Source: Microlunatus flavus (GTDB lineage Bacteria; Actinomycetota; Actinomycetes; Propionibacteriales; Propionibacteriaceae). From it: a stretch of 64,000 nucleotides of DNA. The position numbers and the translations under genes were made by a program. The notes below the pieces were generated by a model. That model made no database searches, was not told the DNA's origin, and saw nothing but the letters and a program-made list of their open reading frames with translations. Location of the stretch: contig NZ_FOFA01000010.1 in the NCBI RefSeq assembly GCF_900110855.1, forward strand, positions 121,862 through 185,861. Direction: 5' to 3'. Positions 24,826-34,690 of this stretch are shown here, piece after piece (the first letter of the stretch is position 1; the number at the start of each line of letters is the position of its first letter).

Positions 24826-26319
24826 TCAGCGCGGCAGGTGGAACTTCGCGAAGCGGCTGTGCCGGTCCTGCCCCGTCGCCTTGCGGTAGGTGTCGAAGCC
24901 CGTGTACGTCGTCCCCAACGACCCGAACGTCGCCTCCCGCCGGTGGCCGCCGGTCGTCCAGTAGCGGTTGTGGTCGGCGCGCAGCGGCGTGCTCAGCCCG
25001 TCGTCCCCGGCACCGTCCACCGTGCCGAGCACCGCGTGGGCGTCGTTCGTCGCCCACACCCGGTTGCGGGAGAACGTGTTGCGGTAGGCGTAGTACTGCA
25101 CCAGGACCTCCGGCGAGCCGTCGTCGAGCTGGTTGTTGGCGTACAGCGTGTTGCGCTCGAAGCGGTTGTCGTGGGAGCGGCCGGTCTGCTCGCCGCCGCA
25201 GGCCTCGGAACCGTTGCAGTAGCCGCCCGTCGCGATCCCGACGTACGCGCTGCGGGTGATCACGTTGCGCGACACCAGCACGTGGTCCGCGCTCCCCTTG
25301 GCGTTCTCGGCCGCGACCTCGACGCCGATGTCGCTGCCCGAGACCCGGTTGCGCTCGACCCGGATCCGGGTGCCGCCGTCGACGTAGATGCCGTCGGCGC
25401 AGTTGCACCAGCCGCCGTCCTCGTAGTACGAGGGGTTGCCCTTCGAGATGATGTTGCGCACCGTGTTGTGGTCGATGACGCCGTTGCGGGCGCGGTTTCG
25501 GTCGCTGTAGCGGTACGGCTCGGGCAGCGTCGGCTCGTAGCCGATCGCGTCGATGCCGATGTTGTTGTTGTCGTGGATGTCGTTGCGGCTGACCCGCCAG
25601 CCGTCCACGTTGCCGTTGACGACGACCGACTCGCTGGCGCCCAGCACGAGGTGGTCGACCTCGTTGTCCTCGATCCGCAGCCCGGTGATCGGGTGGTCCA
25701 CCGAGTCGCCGTAGACGGCGATGCCGTGGGCGTTGAGGTCGAAGCTGCCGAGCGTGCCGTTGTCGTTGCCGAGGTGGTGCACGTGCAGGCCGCGCAGCGT
25801 GACGTCGCGCGCGGCGCCGTGGACGTAGACGCCGATCGGCATCGCGTCGATCGCCGTCGTGCGGTAGCCCGTGACCTCGAGGCCCTCCACCGTGACGTCG
25901 CGGCTCCCGTCGAGCGCCACCATCGCGCTGCGGCCGTCGGGCACGGCCAGGCCCGTGCCGTCGAGCACCGGGTGCTCGTGCCGGTAGGGCTTGATCACGA
26001 GGTCGTGGACCGCGGCACCGAGGCTGATGCGCTCGTCGTAGCGGCCGCCGCGCAGCAGCACCGTGCCGCCGGCGGGGAGGCGGCGCACGGCCGCCGCGAC
26101 GCTGGCCAGCGGGTGACGGGCCGAGCCGGACGCGGCGTCGTCGCCGTGCGTCGAGACGACCAGCGTGCGCGCGGGCGTACGCCCCGGGTCGGCCGAGGCC
26201 GGTGCGGTCGCGGCGACGCTCGCCCCGACGCCGAGGAGCAGCGCGACGCCGAGGGCGGCCGTGCGTCGGCGGCGCGGCGAGCGTGGGGAGCGAGGGAGGG
26301 CGTACGGGACGTCGGGCAT
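24826..26319 (-). CDS. Secreted parallel beta-helix (pectate-lyase-like) protein
   Basis: A 497-residue exported protein. An Arg-rich N-region and hydrophobic core (TAALGVALLLGVGASVAATA, cleaved after ASA near residue 43) form the signal peptide. The mature part starts with the LVVSTHGDDAASGSARHPLAS block common to DUF1565-type lyases. A right-handed beta helix follows, with repeated short strands such as NDIHDNNNIGIDAIGY, HNTVRNIISKGNPSYYEDGG and RNRVSGSDIGVEV. It is probably a polysaccharide lyase or glycan-binding enzyme; substrate is unknown. It lies next to the amino-sugar operon but is convergent with deoR, so common regulation is not shown. Confidence 0.85.
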   Translation of the reverse strand: MPDVPYALPRSPRSPRRRRTAALGVALLLGVGASVAATAPASADPGRTPARTLVVSTHGDDAASGSARHPLASVAAAVRRLPAGGTVLLRGGRYDERISLGAAVHDLVIKPYRHEHPVLDGTGLAVPDGRSAMVALDGSRDVTVEGLEVTGYRTTAIDAMPIGVYVHGAARDVTLRGLHVHHLGNDNGTLGSFDLNAHGIAVYGDSVDHPITGLRIEDNEVDHLVLGASESVVVNGNVDGWRVSRNDIHDNNNIGIDAIGYEPTLPEPYRYSDRNRARNGVIDHNTVRNIISKGNPSYYEDGGWCNCADGIYVDGGTRIRVERNRVSGSDIGVEVAAENAKGSADHVLVSRNVITRSAYVGIATGGYCNGSEACGGEQTGRSHDNRFERNTLYANNQLDDGSPEVLVQYYAYRNTFSRNRVWATNDAHAVLGTVDGAGDDGLSTPLRADHNRYWTTGGHRREATFGSLGTTYTGFDTYRKATGQDRHSRFAKFHLPR

Positions 26320-26430
26320 GGCGTGTCCTCACCGGCCGGTCAGCGCGGCGCCACCACCTCGGGGCGTCGGGCCGGCTCGGCACGATCCTGCGGCGGTCGC
26401 ACCCCGGCTGGCACGTGTCCGGCGCAAGGT

Positions 26431-26468
26431 GCTCAGCGGCGCTGAGCGGTTCGGCCGATCCGCTCAGC
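26431..26468. promoter_or_regulatory. Three alternating GCTCAGC/GCTGAGC half-sites
   Basis: GCTCAGC-GGC-GCTGAGC is followed by CCGCTCAGC, giving two overlapping inverted repeats: 7-bp arms at 26431-26447 and 9-bp arms at 26441-26468. They lie between the beta-helix gene and the MFS gene start, 40-90 bp upstream of the latter's TAGCGT -10 box. They look like an operator for an unidentified dimeric regulator. Confidence 0.45.
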
Positions 26469-26521
26469 GCGGGTGACCGATCGCTTGCCGGGCACCGCCG
26501 CGCTTCCTAGCGTGGCTCGTC

Positions 26522-27721
26522 GTGACCCCCGACGCCCTGCACGAGGGCCGGAGGCTGCGTCTGCTCTACGCCTCCGTCGGCGGCGGGATCGGCACCCTGC
26601 TGCCGTACCTGGTCCTCTACCTCACCGGCCGCGGCCTCTCCCCCGCCGCGGCAGGTCTCGTGTCGGGGCTCATGTCGGGTGTCGGCGTCGGCGTCATCGC
26701 GCTCTGGGGACGTCTGGCCGACGGCCGGCTCGGGGTCGTCCGGGCGCTGCGCTGGTCGTTCGTGCTGTCCGCGCTCACCGCCCTGGCCCTGCTCGGCGCC
26801 GGGTCGTCGCCCGTCGCGGTCGTCGTCTGCGCCCTGCTGCTGGCGGCGGCGCGCGCGCCCGGCGAGGCGTTGTCCGACGCGCTGGCCGTCCGGACCCGGA
26901 CGGGCGCCGCGGACTACGGCCGCATCCGGATGTGGGCCAGCGCTGGCTTCGCCCTCACCGTCGGCGTGGGGGGCCTCGTGCTCCAGCGGACGGGGCTGTG
27001 GCTGGTCCTGCCCGCGTACGCGGCGACCTGCGTCGTCGCCGCGCTCGGCACCCGGGGGATGTCGGCCGCCGCGAGCGTCACCACCGGGCCCGCTGCGCCT
27101 GCTGCGGACGCGCCGGCCTCGGCCGCGCGGCTGCTGCCGCCCCGCGTGCTCGTCCTGCTCGCGGGGGTGCTCGTCTTCGGGGTGGCGATGGCGACGTCCT
27201 TCACGGTCCTGCCCCTGCGCATCGTCGACGTCGGCGGCGCGGTGGCCGTCGTCGGCGCCGCCTCCGTGGTCGGGGCGCTGGCGGAGATCCCGCTGATGCA
27301 CCGCAGCTCGTGGCTCGCCGCGCACATGGGAGGGCGTCCGGCGGTGCTGCTCGGCGGCGTGATGTTCGCGGTGGCGCTGGTCGGTTACGGCGCGGTCAGC
27401 GACGCCTGGGGACTCGTCGCGGTGAGCGCGTTGCGCGGCGGCGGGTACGCCCTGGTCTACGTCGGGCTGGTCGTGAGCGTGCGGCGCGCGTTCCCGGCCG
27501 ACCTGCAGGCCCGCGGGCAGGCGCTGCTGCAGACCGTCCTCATGGGCGTCGCGCCCATCGCCGGCGCCTCGCTCGGCGGGCTCGCGTACGGCCGCGTCGC
27601 CCCGGTGCTGCTGTTCGGCGCCGCCGGCGTCCTGGCCCTGCTCGGCACGGCGCTCGCCTGCAGCCGCTGGGCCGGCGCCGCCGCGACCCCGGGACGGGCC
27701 GTCACGCAGGTCGGGGCCTGA
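26522..27721 (+). CDS. MFS transporter
   Basis: A 399-residue, 12-helix major facilitator superfamily protein. The two halves are separated by an Ala-rich loop near residues 180-200. The first cytoplasmic loop holds ALWGRLADGRLGVVRALRWS, the MFS motif A variant. Close relatives are annotated as nucleoside/sugar-type or PPP-family permeases, but substrate specificity cannot be read. Transcription probably starts at the GTG itself: a TAGCGT box ends 8 nt upstream. A 23-bp gap leads to a lipoprotein gene on the same strand with its own -10-like box. Confidence 0.9.
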   Translation: MTPDALHEGRRLRLLYASVGGGIGTLLPYLVLYLTGRGLSPAAAGLVSGLMSGVGVGVIALWGRLADGRLGVVRALRWSFVLSALTALALLGAGSSPVAVVVCALLLAAARAPGEALSDALAVRTRTGAADYGRIRMWASAGFALTVGVGGLVLQRTGLWLVLPAYAATCVVAALGTRGMSAAASVTTGPAAPAADAPASAARLLPPRVLVLLAGVLVFGVAMATSFTVLPLRIVDVGGAVAVVGAASVVGALAEIPLMHRSSWLAAHMGGRPAVLLGGVMFAVALVGYGAVSDAWGLVAVSALRGGGYALVYVGLVVSVRRAFPADLQARGQALLQTVLMGVAPIAGASLGGLAYGRVAPVLLFGAAGVLALLGTALACSRWAGAAATPGRAVTQVGA

Positions 27722-27744
27722 GCGCGGCCGTCTACGCTTCGGGC

Positions 27745-29127
27745 GTGGCGAGGGCGCTGCGCGGACCGGTCGTCGCGTCCAGGCACGCCCGGCGCCGTCG
27801 ACGCGCCGCGGCGCTCGCCGCCGTGCTCGTCCTGGTCCTGCTGGCCGGCTGCAGCTGGGGCGGGCAGGAGCCGGGGCTATTCACGACCCCGGCGCCGAGC
27901 GTCGCACCCGTGCCGGAGCCGGCCCCGTCCGCGACCGAGCCCTCGAGCAGCGTTCCCGCCGCGCGGCCCCGCCTCCCCGTCCTCGCCGAGGCGCTGTGGA
28001 CCACCGCCGACGGCAACGGCGTCACCGTCCGCTTCGCCGTGCACGCGATCCGGCGCAGCACCGGCGTCACCGTCCTCGACTGGTCGGTGACGCCGCTGGC
28101 CGGGCCCGGGCGCCGGGCGGGCGACCTGGTGCCCTCGGGGACGGACCTGGGCCTGACCCGCACGCTCGCCGCGGAGCAGGCCGTCGCCCTGCTCGACGTC
28201 GAGGGAGGCCGGGTCTACCGGCCGCTGGCCGACGTCGTCCGGCAACGGTTCCGACGCTGCCTGTGCACGCCGCTCTTCGTCGTCGCACCACAGCTGCGGT
28301 TCGGCGAGACGACCCTGCTGCAGCTCGCGTTCCCGCCGCTGGCGGAGGGCACCAGCCGGCTCGACGTGGTGCTGCCGAACGTCGCCGTCGTCCCCGGGGT
28401 GCCGGTCTCCCCGCTCGGCATCACGCCCGTCGCGGAGCAGACGCCCGACCTCACCCGCCCGCCGGTGGCGGGCAACCCGGAGACCGGCGCGAAGACGTGG
28501 ACGGCGCGCGACGCCGGCGGGCGCCAGCAGACCGTCGTGGTCAACGCGGTCGTCGCCGGCCGCGGCCTCACCTCCGTCGTCTGGACGCTGCACTCCGTCG
28601 ACGACCAGCCGGGGCTCGGCAGCCAGCCCGGCCCGCCCCTGTCGACGCCGCCGCCCGCCGGTGTCAGGGTCCTCACCGACAACCCGGCGAGCGGCCCGCA
28701 GCTGCGGGTGCAGGGCCGGAAGGACCCGGTGCGGGTCCGGTGGACGACCGCGACCTTCGCCGACCGTCCGGCGTACGAGTGCCTCTGCTCCGGGCTCGGG
28801 CTGTGGTCGCGCGGGCTGCGCTACGGCGGCGGGTCCGCGCACCTGGCCACCCACGTCGGCCCGCTGCCGCCGGGCACCCGCCGCGTGGACGTGCGGTTCC
28901 CCGGCCTGCCCGCGTTCACCGACGTCCCGGTCACCTGGCGGACCGACGTCACCGGCCGGGTCCAGACCGTCGAGCCCAGCCCCGACGCCACCTGGACCTA
29001 CGACGAGGCCGACCCGCCGAGCGGCTGGTCGGCCGACCGGTGGCCGACGCCGCTGCCGGACGAGCGGCAGCTGGGTGACTACGCCAGCCGCCCGGAACGC
29101 CTGCTCGCCGCCCTGCCCGGCGCCTGA
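27745..29127 (+). CDS. Lipoprotein with two related CLC-containing domains
   Basis: A 460-residue lipoprotein with lipobox LLAGC (Cys36), an Arg-rich N-region and a Pro/Ser linker up to about residue 75. The rest looks like an internal duplication. Each half has a beta-rich segment, then CLC (RRCLCTPLF in the first, YECLCSGLG in the second), then a closing block of the form PPLAEGTSRLDVVLP / PLPPGTRRVDVRFP followed by VPV. The Cys pairs might form disulfides outside the membrane. I recognise no named family. A TACGCT box ends 6 nt before the GTG start. It lies 23 bp after the MFS gene and converges on groEL. Confidence 0.75.
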   Translation: MARALRGPVVASRHARRRRRAAALAAVLVLVLLAGCSWGGQEPGLFTTPAPSVAPVPEPAPSATEPSSSVPAARPRLPVLAEALWTTADGNGVTVRFAVHAIRRSTGVTVLDWSVTPLAGPGRRAGDLVPSGTDLGLTRTLAAEQAVALLDVEGGRVYRPLADVVRQRFRRCLCTPLFVVAPQLRFGETTLLQLAFPPLAEGTSRLDVVLPNVAVVPGVPVSPLGITPVAEQTPDLTRPPVAGNPETGAKTWTARDAGGRQQTVVVNAVVAGRGLTSVVWTLHSVDDQPGLGSQPGPPLSTPPPAGVRVLTDNPASGPQLRVQGRKDPVRVRWTTATFADRPAYECLCSGLGLWSRGLRYGGGSAHLATHVGPLPPGTRRVDVRFPGLPAFTDVPVTWRTDVTGRVQTVEPSPDATWTYDEADPPSGWSADRWPTPLPDERQLGDYASRPERLLAALPGA

Positions 29128-29134
29128 CCTCCCG

Positions 29135-29236
29135 TCGAGAGGTAGGTTGCCGCGCCTTTCTGGCCGGGAAGCGCGCGGCAACCTACCGCTCGGCGAGGGT
29201 CGGACAAGTACGGGCGAGGGCGGGTGCCAGCGGGCG
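29135..29236. repeat. Approximately 105-bp dispersed repeat with strong hairpin, copy 2
   Basis: A perfect 15-bp stem (29141-29155 with 29173-29187) carries GGTAGGTTGCCGCGC. The flank to CAGCGGGCG matches the copy at 14629-14735. It lies in the 211-bp gap between the lipoprotein gene and groEL, next to the groEL terminator. Confidence 0.75.
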
Positions 29237-29269
29237 TCCTTGGGGCCCGGGCGCCCCCAGGAACGCCAA

Positions 29270-29299
29270 GAGGCGGCCCCCCTCGCGGGGGACCGCCTC
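29270..29299 (-). terminator. groEL terminator hairpin
   Basis: GAGGCGG/CCGCCTC plus CCCCC/GGGGG give a 12-pair stem with one mismatch and a 4-nt TCGC loop, 40 bp beyond the groEL stop. It is the strongest terminator-like structure in this gap. Confidence 0.7.
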
Positions 29300-29338
29300 T
29301 CGGTCAGGTCGTGCTGGTGGTGCGGGTGGAGCAGGGAC

Positions 29339-31084
<1,746 letters not shown>

Positions 31085-31089
31085 CCCCA

Positions 31090-31118
31090 TGTTTAGCACT
31101 CGCCCTGGGTGAGTGCAA
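31090..31118 (-). promoter_or_regulatory. groEL promoter
   Basis: On the minus strand TTGCAC (31118-31113), a 17-bp spacer and TAAACA (31095-31090) give a sigma-A-type promoter embedded in CIRCE operator 2. Transcription would begin near 31083, inside CIRCE 1, leaving a leader of about 120 nt before the groEL ATG with an AGAGGA ribosome binding site. Confidence 0.75.
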
Positions 31119-31119
31119 A
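31093..31119. promoter_or_regulatory. CIRCE operator 2 (HrcA site) over the groEL promoter
   Basis: TTAGCACTC-N9-GAGTGCAAA matches the CIRCE consensus with a single mismatch and the correct 9-bp spacer. It covers the -35 to -10 region of the groEL promoter. The remainder of the 355-bp gap between groEL and the next gene shows only the groEL leader and nothing else I can identify. Confidence 0.93.
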
Positions 31120-31316
31120 CACTCCCCCGCGCCCGCGCGAGCCCGGGGCGACCGTCCCGAACGGCGGCTCTGGTTCCGGCTCCGGGACGGCGGCGCGCAG
31201 TTCTGACCGCTCGTCGGACGAGGACGCCACCGCAGAGCGTGAGGGTCGACCGACCTGCCCGACGAGGGGTCAGAATTCCGCGGAACCGTCGCGGAGGTGG
31301 CACCCGCCCGCGGCGT

Positions 31317-32654
31317 TCAGGGCGTGAGCTCGGCGGCCGCCTCCGCCTCCGCGACGGGGCTGCGTACGGGCTGCGGCTCGGCGGGTGGCCGCCCGAGCGC
31401 GATGGAGAGGACGGCGGCGACCGCGCAGAGCGCCGCACCACCGAACCAGGCGAAGGTGTAGGTGCCGAAGGTGTCGCGTACGATGCCGGCGGCCAGCGCG
31501 GCGGTGGCGGCCCCGAGCTGGTGGCTCGCGAAGACCCAGCCGAAGACGATCGTCCCCTGCTCGCCGAAGATCCGGCGGCAGAGCGTGACCGTCGGCGGAA
31601 CCGTCGCGACCCAGTCGAGCCCGTAGACGACGATGAAGACCACCATGCTCGGGTGCACCGAGGCCGACAGCAGCCAGGGCAGCAGGAGCAGCCCCACGCC
31701 ACGGAACGTGTAGTAGGCCAGCAGCAGCAGCCGCGGGTCGACGCGGTCGGTGAACCAGCCCGACGCGATGGTCCCGACGATGTCGAAGACCCCCACCACG
31801 GTGAGCAGGCCGGCGGCGGTGGTCGTGGCCATGCCGTGGTCGTGCGCGGAGGGGATGAAGTGCACCCCGATCAGCCCGTTGGTCGTCGCGCCGCAGATCG
31901 CGAACGCCGCGGCGAGCGCCCAGAACGCCCGGACCCGCGCGGCCTGCCGGAGCGCGGTGAGTGCGACGACCGCGGGGTTGCGCGTCGGCGGGGGTGGCGG
32001 CGGGAGGACCTCGGCACCCCCGTACGGCGGCAGCCCCACGTCGGAGGGGCGGTCGCGCAGCACCACCAGGACCAGGGGCAGGACCGCCAGCGCCGCGCCG
32101 GCGATCACCAGCGAGGCGACCTTCCAGCTCGTCACCTCGGCGAGGTAGGCCACGACGGGCAGGAACACCAGCTGCCCGGCCGCGCCCCCGGCGGTGAGGA
32201 TCCCGAGCACCAGGCCCCGGCGCCGCACGAACCACGCGTTCGCCACGGTCGCGGCGAAGACCAGCGCCATCGACCCCGTGCCGAGCCCGACGAGCAGGCC
32301 CCAGGTGAGCGTGAGCTGCCAGGCGGCCCGGGCGAAGACCGACAGCCCGGCGCCCGCCGCCACCAGGACGAGGGCGACGCCCGTGACCCGGCGAAGCCCG
32401 AAGCGCTGCATGAGCGCGGCCGCGAACGGTGCGGTGAGCCCGTAGAGGACGAGGTTCACGCTGACGGCCGCCGACATCGTCACCATCGACCACCCGAGGC
32501 CGGTGTTCAGCGGGACCATGAGGGCCCCGGGCGCGGCGCGGAACGCCGCCGCTCCGACCAGGGCGGCGAAGGCCACCCCGGCCACGACCCAGGCGCGGTG
32601 CACCCGGGACGTCCGGGACCATGGGGCTGACGACACCGTGCTCGTACCGCTCAC
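31317..32654 (-). CDS. MFS transporter (monocarboxylate/oxalate type)
   Basis: A 445-residue, 12-helix MFS protein resembling the monocarboxylate/oxalate-formate branch: GLTAPFAAALMQRFGLRRVTG in the first cytoplasmic loop, ATVANAWFVRRRGLVLGI, and DIVGTIASGWFTDRVDPRLL in the second half. The central loop carries a poly-proline run (LPPPPPPPT). It probably moves an organic acid, but the substrate is not determined. The GTG start follows GAGGAGCC; upstream in-frame codons would add an implausible Arg-rich tail. It is divergent from another MFS gene at 32780 and has no regulator of its own nearby. Confidence 0.88.
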   Translation of the reverse strand: MSGTSTVSSAPWSRTSRVHRAWVVAGVAFAALVGAAAFRAAPGALMVPLNTGLGWSMVTMSAAVSVNLVLYGLTAPFAAALMQRFGLRRVTGVALVLVAAGAGLSVFARAAWQLTLTWGLLVGLGTGSMALVFAATVANAWFVRRRGLVLGILTAGGAAGQLVFLPVVAYLAEVTSWKVASLVIAGAALAVLPLVLVVLRDRPSDVGLPPYGGAEVLPPPPPPTRNPAVVALTALRQAARVRAFWALAAAFAICGATTNGLIGVHFIPSAHDHGMATTTAAGLLTVVGVFDIVGTIASGWFTDRVDPRLLLLAYYTFRGVGLLLLPWLLSASVHPSMVVFIVVYGLDWVATVPPTVTLCRRIFGEQGTIVFGWVFASHQLGAATAALAAGIVRDTFGTYTFAWFGGAALCAVAAVLSIALGRPPAEPQPVRSPVAEAEAAAELTP

Positions 32655-32779
32655 GAGGGCTCCTCGTCGACGTCGGACTCCGCGCAGACCCCTGCGCAGC
32701 GACGGCAACCATGGCGACGCTGCCCGCATTCCTGAGAGGCGCTCGGCAACTCGTGACCGTAAAGAAACATTCGCGAGGA

Positions 32780-34279
32780 ATGGACCGGCTACACGTGCAG
32801 TTCCGACCAGACGTGGCCAGCCAGACCCAGACCTCTGTCGACGCAGCACCCGCGATCACGCGGGCCTCGGTGGGCCTGCGCTCCGAGCGCGGCCCGATCC
32901 TGCTGGGCGTCATGCTCAGCATGGGCCTCATCGCCATCGACGCGACCATCCTCGCCACGGCGGTGCCCTCGGTCGTCAACGACCTCGGCGGCTTCTCGCA
33001 GTTCCCCTGGCTGTTCTCGATCTTCCTGCTGACGCAGGCCGTGACGGTGCCGATCTTCGCCAAGCTGAGCGACTCGTACGGCCGCAAGCCGGTCATCCTG
33101 GCCGGCATCGCGGTCTTCGGCGTCGCTTCCGTGCTCTGCGGCGCGGCCTGGAGCATGCCCGCCCTGATCGCCTTCCGGGCGCTGCAGGGCCTGGGCGCCG
33201 GCGCCATCCAGCCCACCTGCATGACCATCGTCGGCGACATCTACTCCCTGCAGGAGCGGGCCAAGGTCCAGGGCTACCTGGCCAGCGTCTGGGCGATCTC
33301 CTCCGTCGTCGGCCCGACGCTCGGCGGCGTGTTCGTCGAGACGCTCGACTGGCGCTGGATCTTCTTCATCAACATCCCGCTCGCCCTGCTGGCCTTCGTG
33401 ATGATCTCGCGCCGGTTCCACGAGAGGGTCGAGCGCGTGCGGCACCAGGTCGACGTCGCGGGCGCGGTCCTGCTGACGCTCGGCTCGTCGCTGCTGATCC
33501 TCGGCCTGCTCGAGGGTGGCGTCCTGTGGTCGTGGCTGACCCTGCCCGGCCTCGGCCTCCCGCTCCTCGGCGTGGCCCTCGTCGTCGCCTTCGCGTTCGT
33601 CGAGCGGCGCGCGGCCGAGCCGATCCTGCCGACCTGGATCTTCCGCAACCGCCTCCTGGTGAGCACGAGCATCGCCAGCCTCGCCGTCGGCGCCGTGCTG
33701 ATCGGGCTGACCTCGTACGTCCCGCTCTACGCCCAGAACGTCCTCGGCCACAACGCGCTCGTCGCCGGCTTCGCGCTCGCCGCGCTGACCCTCGGCTGGC
33801 CGATCGCCGCGTCGCTGTCGGGCCGGGTCTACCTGCGCATCGGGTTCCGCTCGACCGCGCTGCTCGGCACGGTCATCGCCCTCGTCGGCGTGGCCGGGCT
33901 GACCCTGCTGCGCCCGACCACCTCCATCTGGCAGGTCGGCGCGACGTGCTTCGTCATCGGGATCGGCATGGGCTTCATCGCCGCCCCGACGCTGGTCGCC
34001 GCGCAGTCGTCCGTCGAGTGGAACGTCCGCGGCGTCGTCACCGGCACCTCGATGTTCGCCCGCTCGATGGGCAGCGCGCTCGGCATCGCCGTCTTCGGCG
34101 CCATCGCCAACGCCGGACTCGGCACCAAGGTCGGCGGCCACACCACGACGGCCAGCTCGATCGCCCCGTCGGTCATGGCGAACGCGCTGCAGCACGTCTT
34201 CCTGGCCTCGGTGCTCGGCGCGGCCGTGATGCTCGTGGCGGTGCTCCTCATGCCGCGCCAGGTCAAGACCGTCGCCTGA
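32780..34279 (+). CDS. MFS multidrug efflux transporter (DHA2/EmrB type)
   Basis: A 499-residue, 14-helix drug:proton antiporter. Diagnostic parts are LSMGLIAIDATILATAVPSV with the helix-1 Asp, AKLSDSYGRKPVILAGI (motif A), RALQGLGAGAIQPTCMTIVG, and the motif C-like WAISSVVGPTLGGVFVETLD followed by WRWIFFINIPLA. It should expel lipophilic compounds. Start is uncertain: the ATG at MDRLHVQF has a GAGGA directly abutting it, and GTG codons 5 and 11 codons later are alternatives. The ArsR-type regulator downstream is on the other strand and faces a different MFS gene. Confidence 0.92.
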   Translation: MDRLHVQFRPDVASQTQTSVDAAPAITRASVGLRSERGPILLGVMLSMGLIAIDATILATAVPSVVNDLGGFSQFPWLFSIFLLTQAVTVPIFAKLSDSYGRKPVILAGIAVFGVASVLCGAAWSMPALIAFRALQGLGAGAIQPTCMTIVGDIYSLQERAKVQGYLASVWAISSVVGPTLGGVFVETLDWRWIFFINIPLALLAFVMISRRFHERVERVRHQVDVAGAVLLTLGSSLLILGLLEGGVLWSWLTLPGLGLPLLGVALVVAFAFVERRAAEPILPTWIFRNRLLVSTSIASLAVGAVLIGLTSYVPLYAQNVLGHNALVAGFALAALTLGWPIAASLSGRVYLRIGFRSTALLGTVIALVGVAGLTLLRPTTSIWQVGATCFVIGIGMGFIAAPTLVAAQSSVEWNVRGVVTGTSMFARSMGSALGIAVFGAIANAGLGTKVGGHTTTASSIAPSVMANALQHVFLASVLGAAVMLVAVLLMPRQVKTVA

Positions 34280-34301
34280 GCCGCTCGTGCCGCACCGCCC
34301 A

Positions 34302-34637
34302 CTACCAGATGCGCTCGCCGTCCTGACCCGCCACCAGGGCGTCCACGAGGCCGGGGAAGCGCTCGTCGAGCTCGGCGCGCCGGAGCTGGATCGCGTGCGT
34401 ACGACCGGTGACGACGGTGCGGGTCAGGCCGGCCTCGCGCAGCGCCTTGAAGTGGTGCGACAGCGTCGACTTCTGCACCCCGAACGCCGCCCAGCCCTCC
34501 TCCGACTTGGCGTGCGGCTCCCCGTCGGAGAGGTCGCGGACGATCTGGAGCCGGATCGGGTCGGCGACGGCCGACAGCACCGCGACCAGCTGCACGTCGG
34601 CCATGTCGGGCACCGGGTAGCGGTCGGCGGGCTCCAC
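34302..34637 (-). CDS. ArsR-family HTH regulator
   Basis: A 111-residue winged-helix protein: MADVQLVAVLSAVADPIRLQ, then the recognition region FGVQKSTLSHHFKALREAGL and wing RTVVTGRTHAIQLRR. There is no CxxC metal site at the start of helix 3 (the segment reads EPHAKSEEGW), so it is unlikely to sense arsenic or similar thiophilic metals. It resembles the small ArsR repressors that pair with efflux pumps. It is divergent from the MFS gene, and a perfect GTTCGA-N6-TCGAAC operator lies in the 53-bp gap. The GTG start follows GGAGGA. Confidence 0.9.
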   Translation of the reverse strand: MEPADRYPVPDMADVQLVAVLSAVADPIRLQIVRDLSDGEPHAKSEEGWAAFGVQKSTLSHHFKALREAGLTRTVVTGRTHAIQLRRAELDERFPGLVDALVAGQDGERIW

Positions 34638-34652
34638 GCGTCCTCCTCAATT

Positions 34653-34670
34653 GTTCGACGTCCATCGAAC
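34653..34670. promoter_or_regulatory. ArsR-type operator
   Basis: GTTCGA-CGTCCA-TCGAAC is a perfect inverted repeat in the gap between the divergent ArsR and MFS genes. It ends 7 bp before the MFS -10 box (TAGCGT, 34678-34683), so binding would block the pump promoter. A further TCGAAC half-site occurs just inside the MFS gene. Confidence 0.65.
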
Positions 34671-34690
34671 TATCTGGTAGCGTCATCGGT

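Noticed and set aside
34302..34637. Arsenic- or metal-sensing ArsR
   Set aside because: The metal-binding cysteine pair is absent; the protein has no Cys in the sensor helix.
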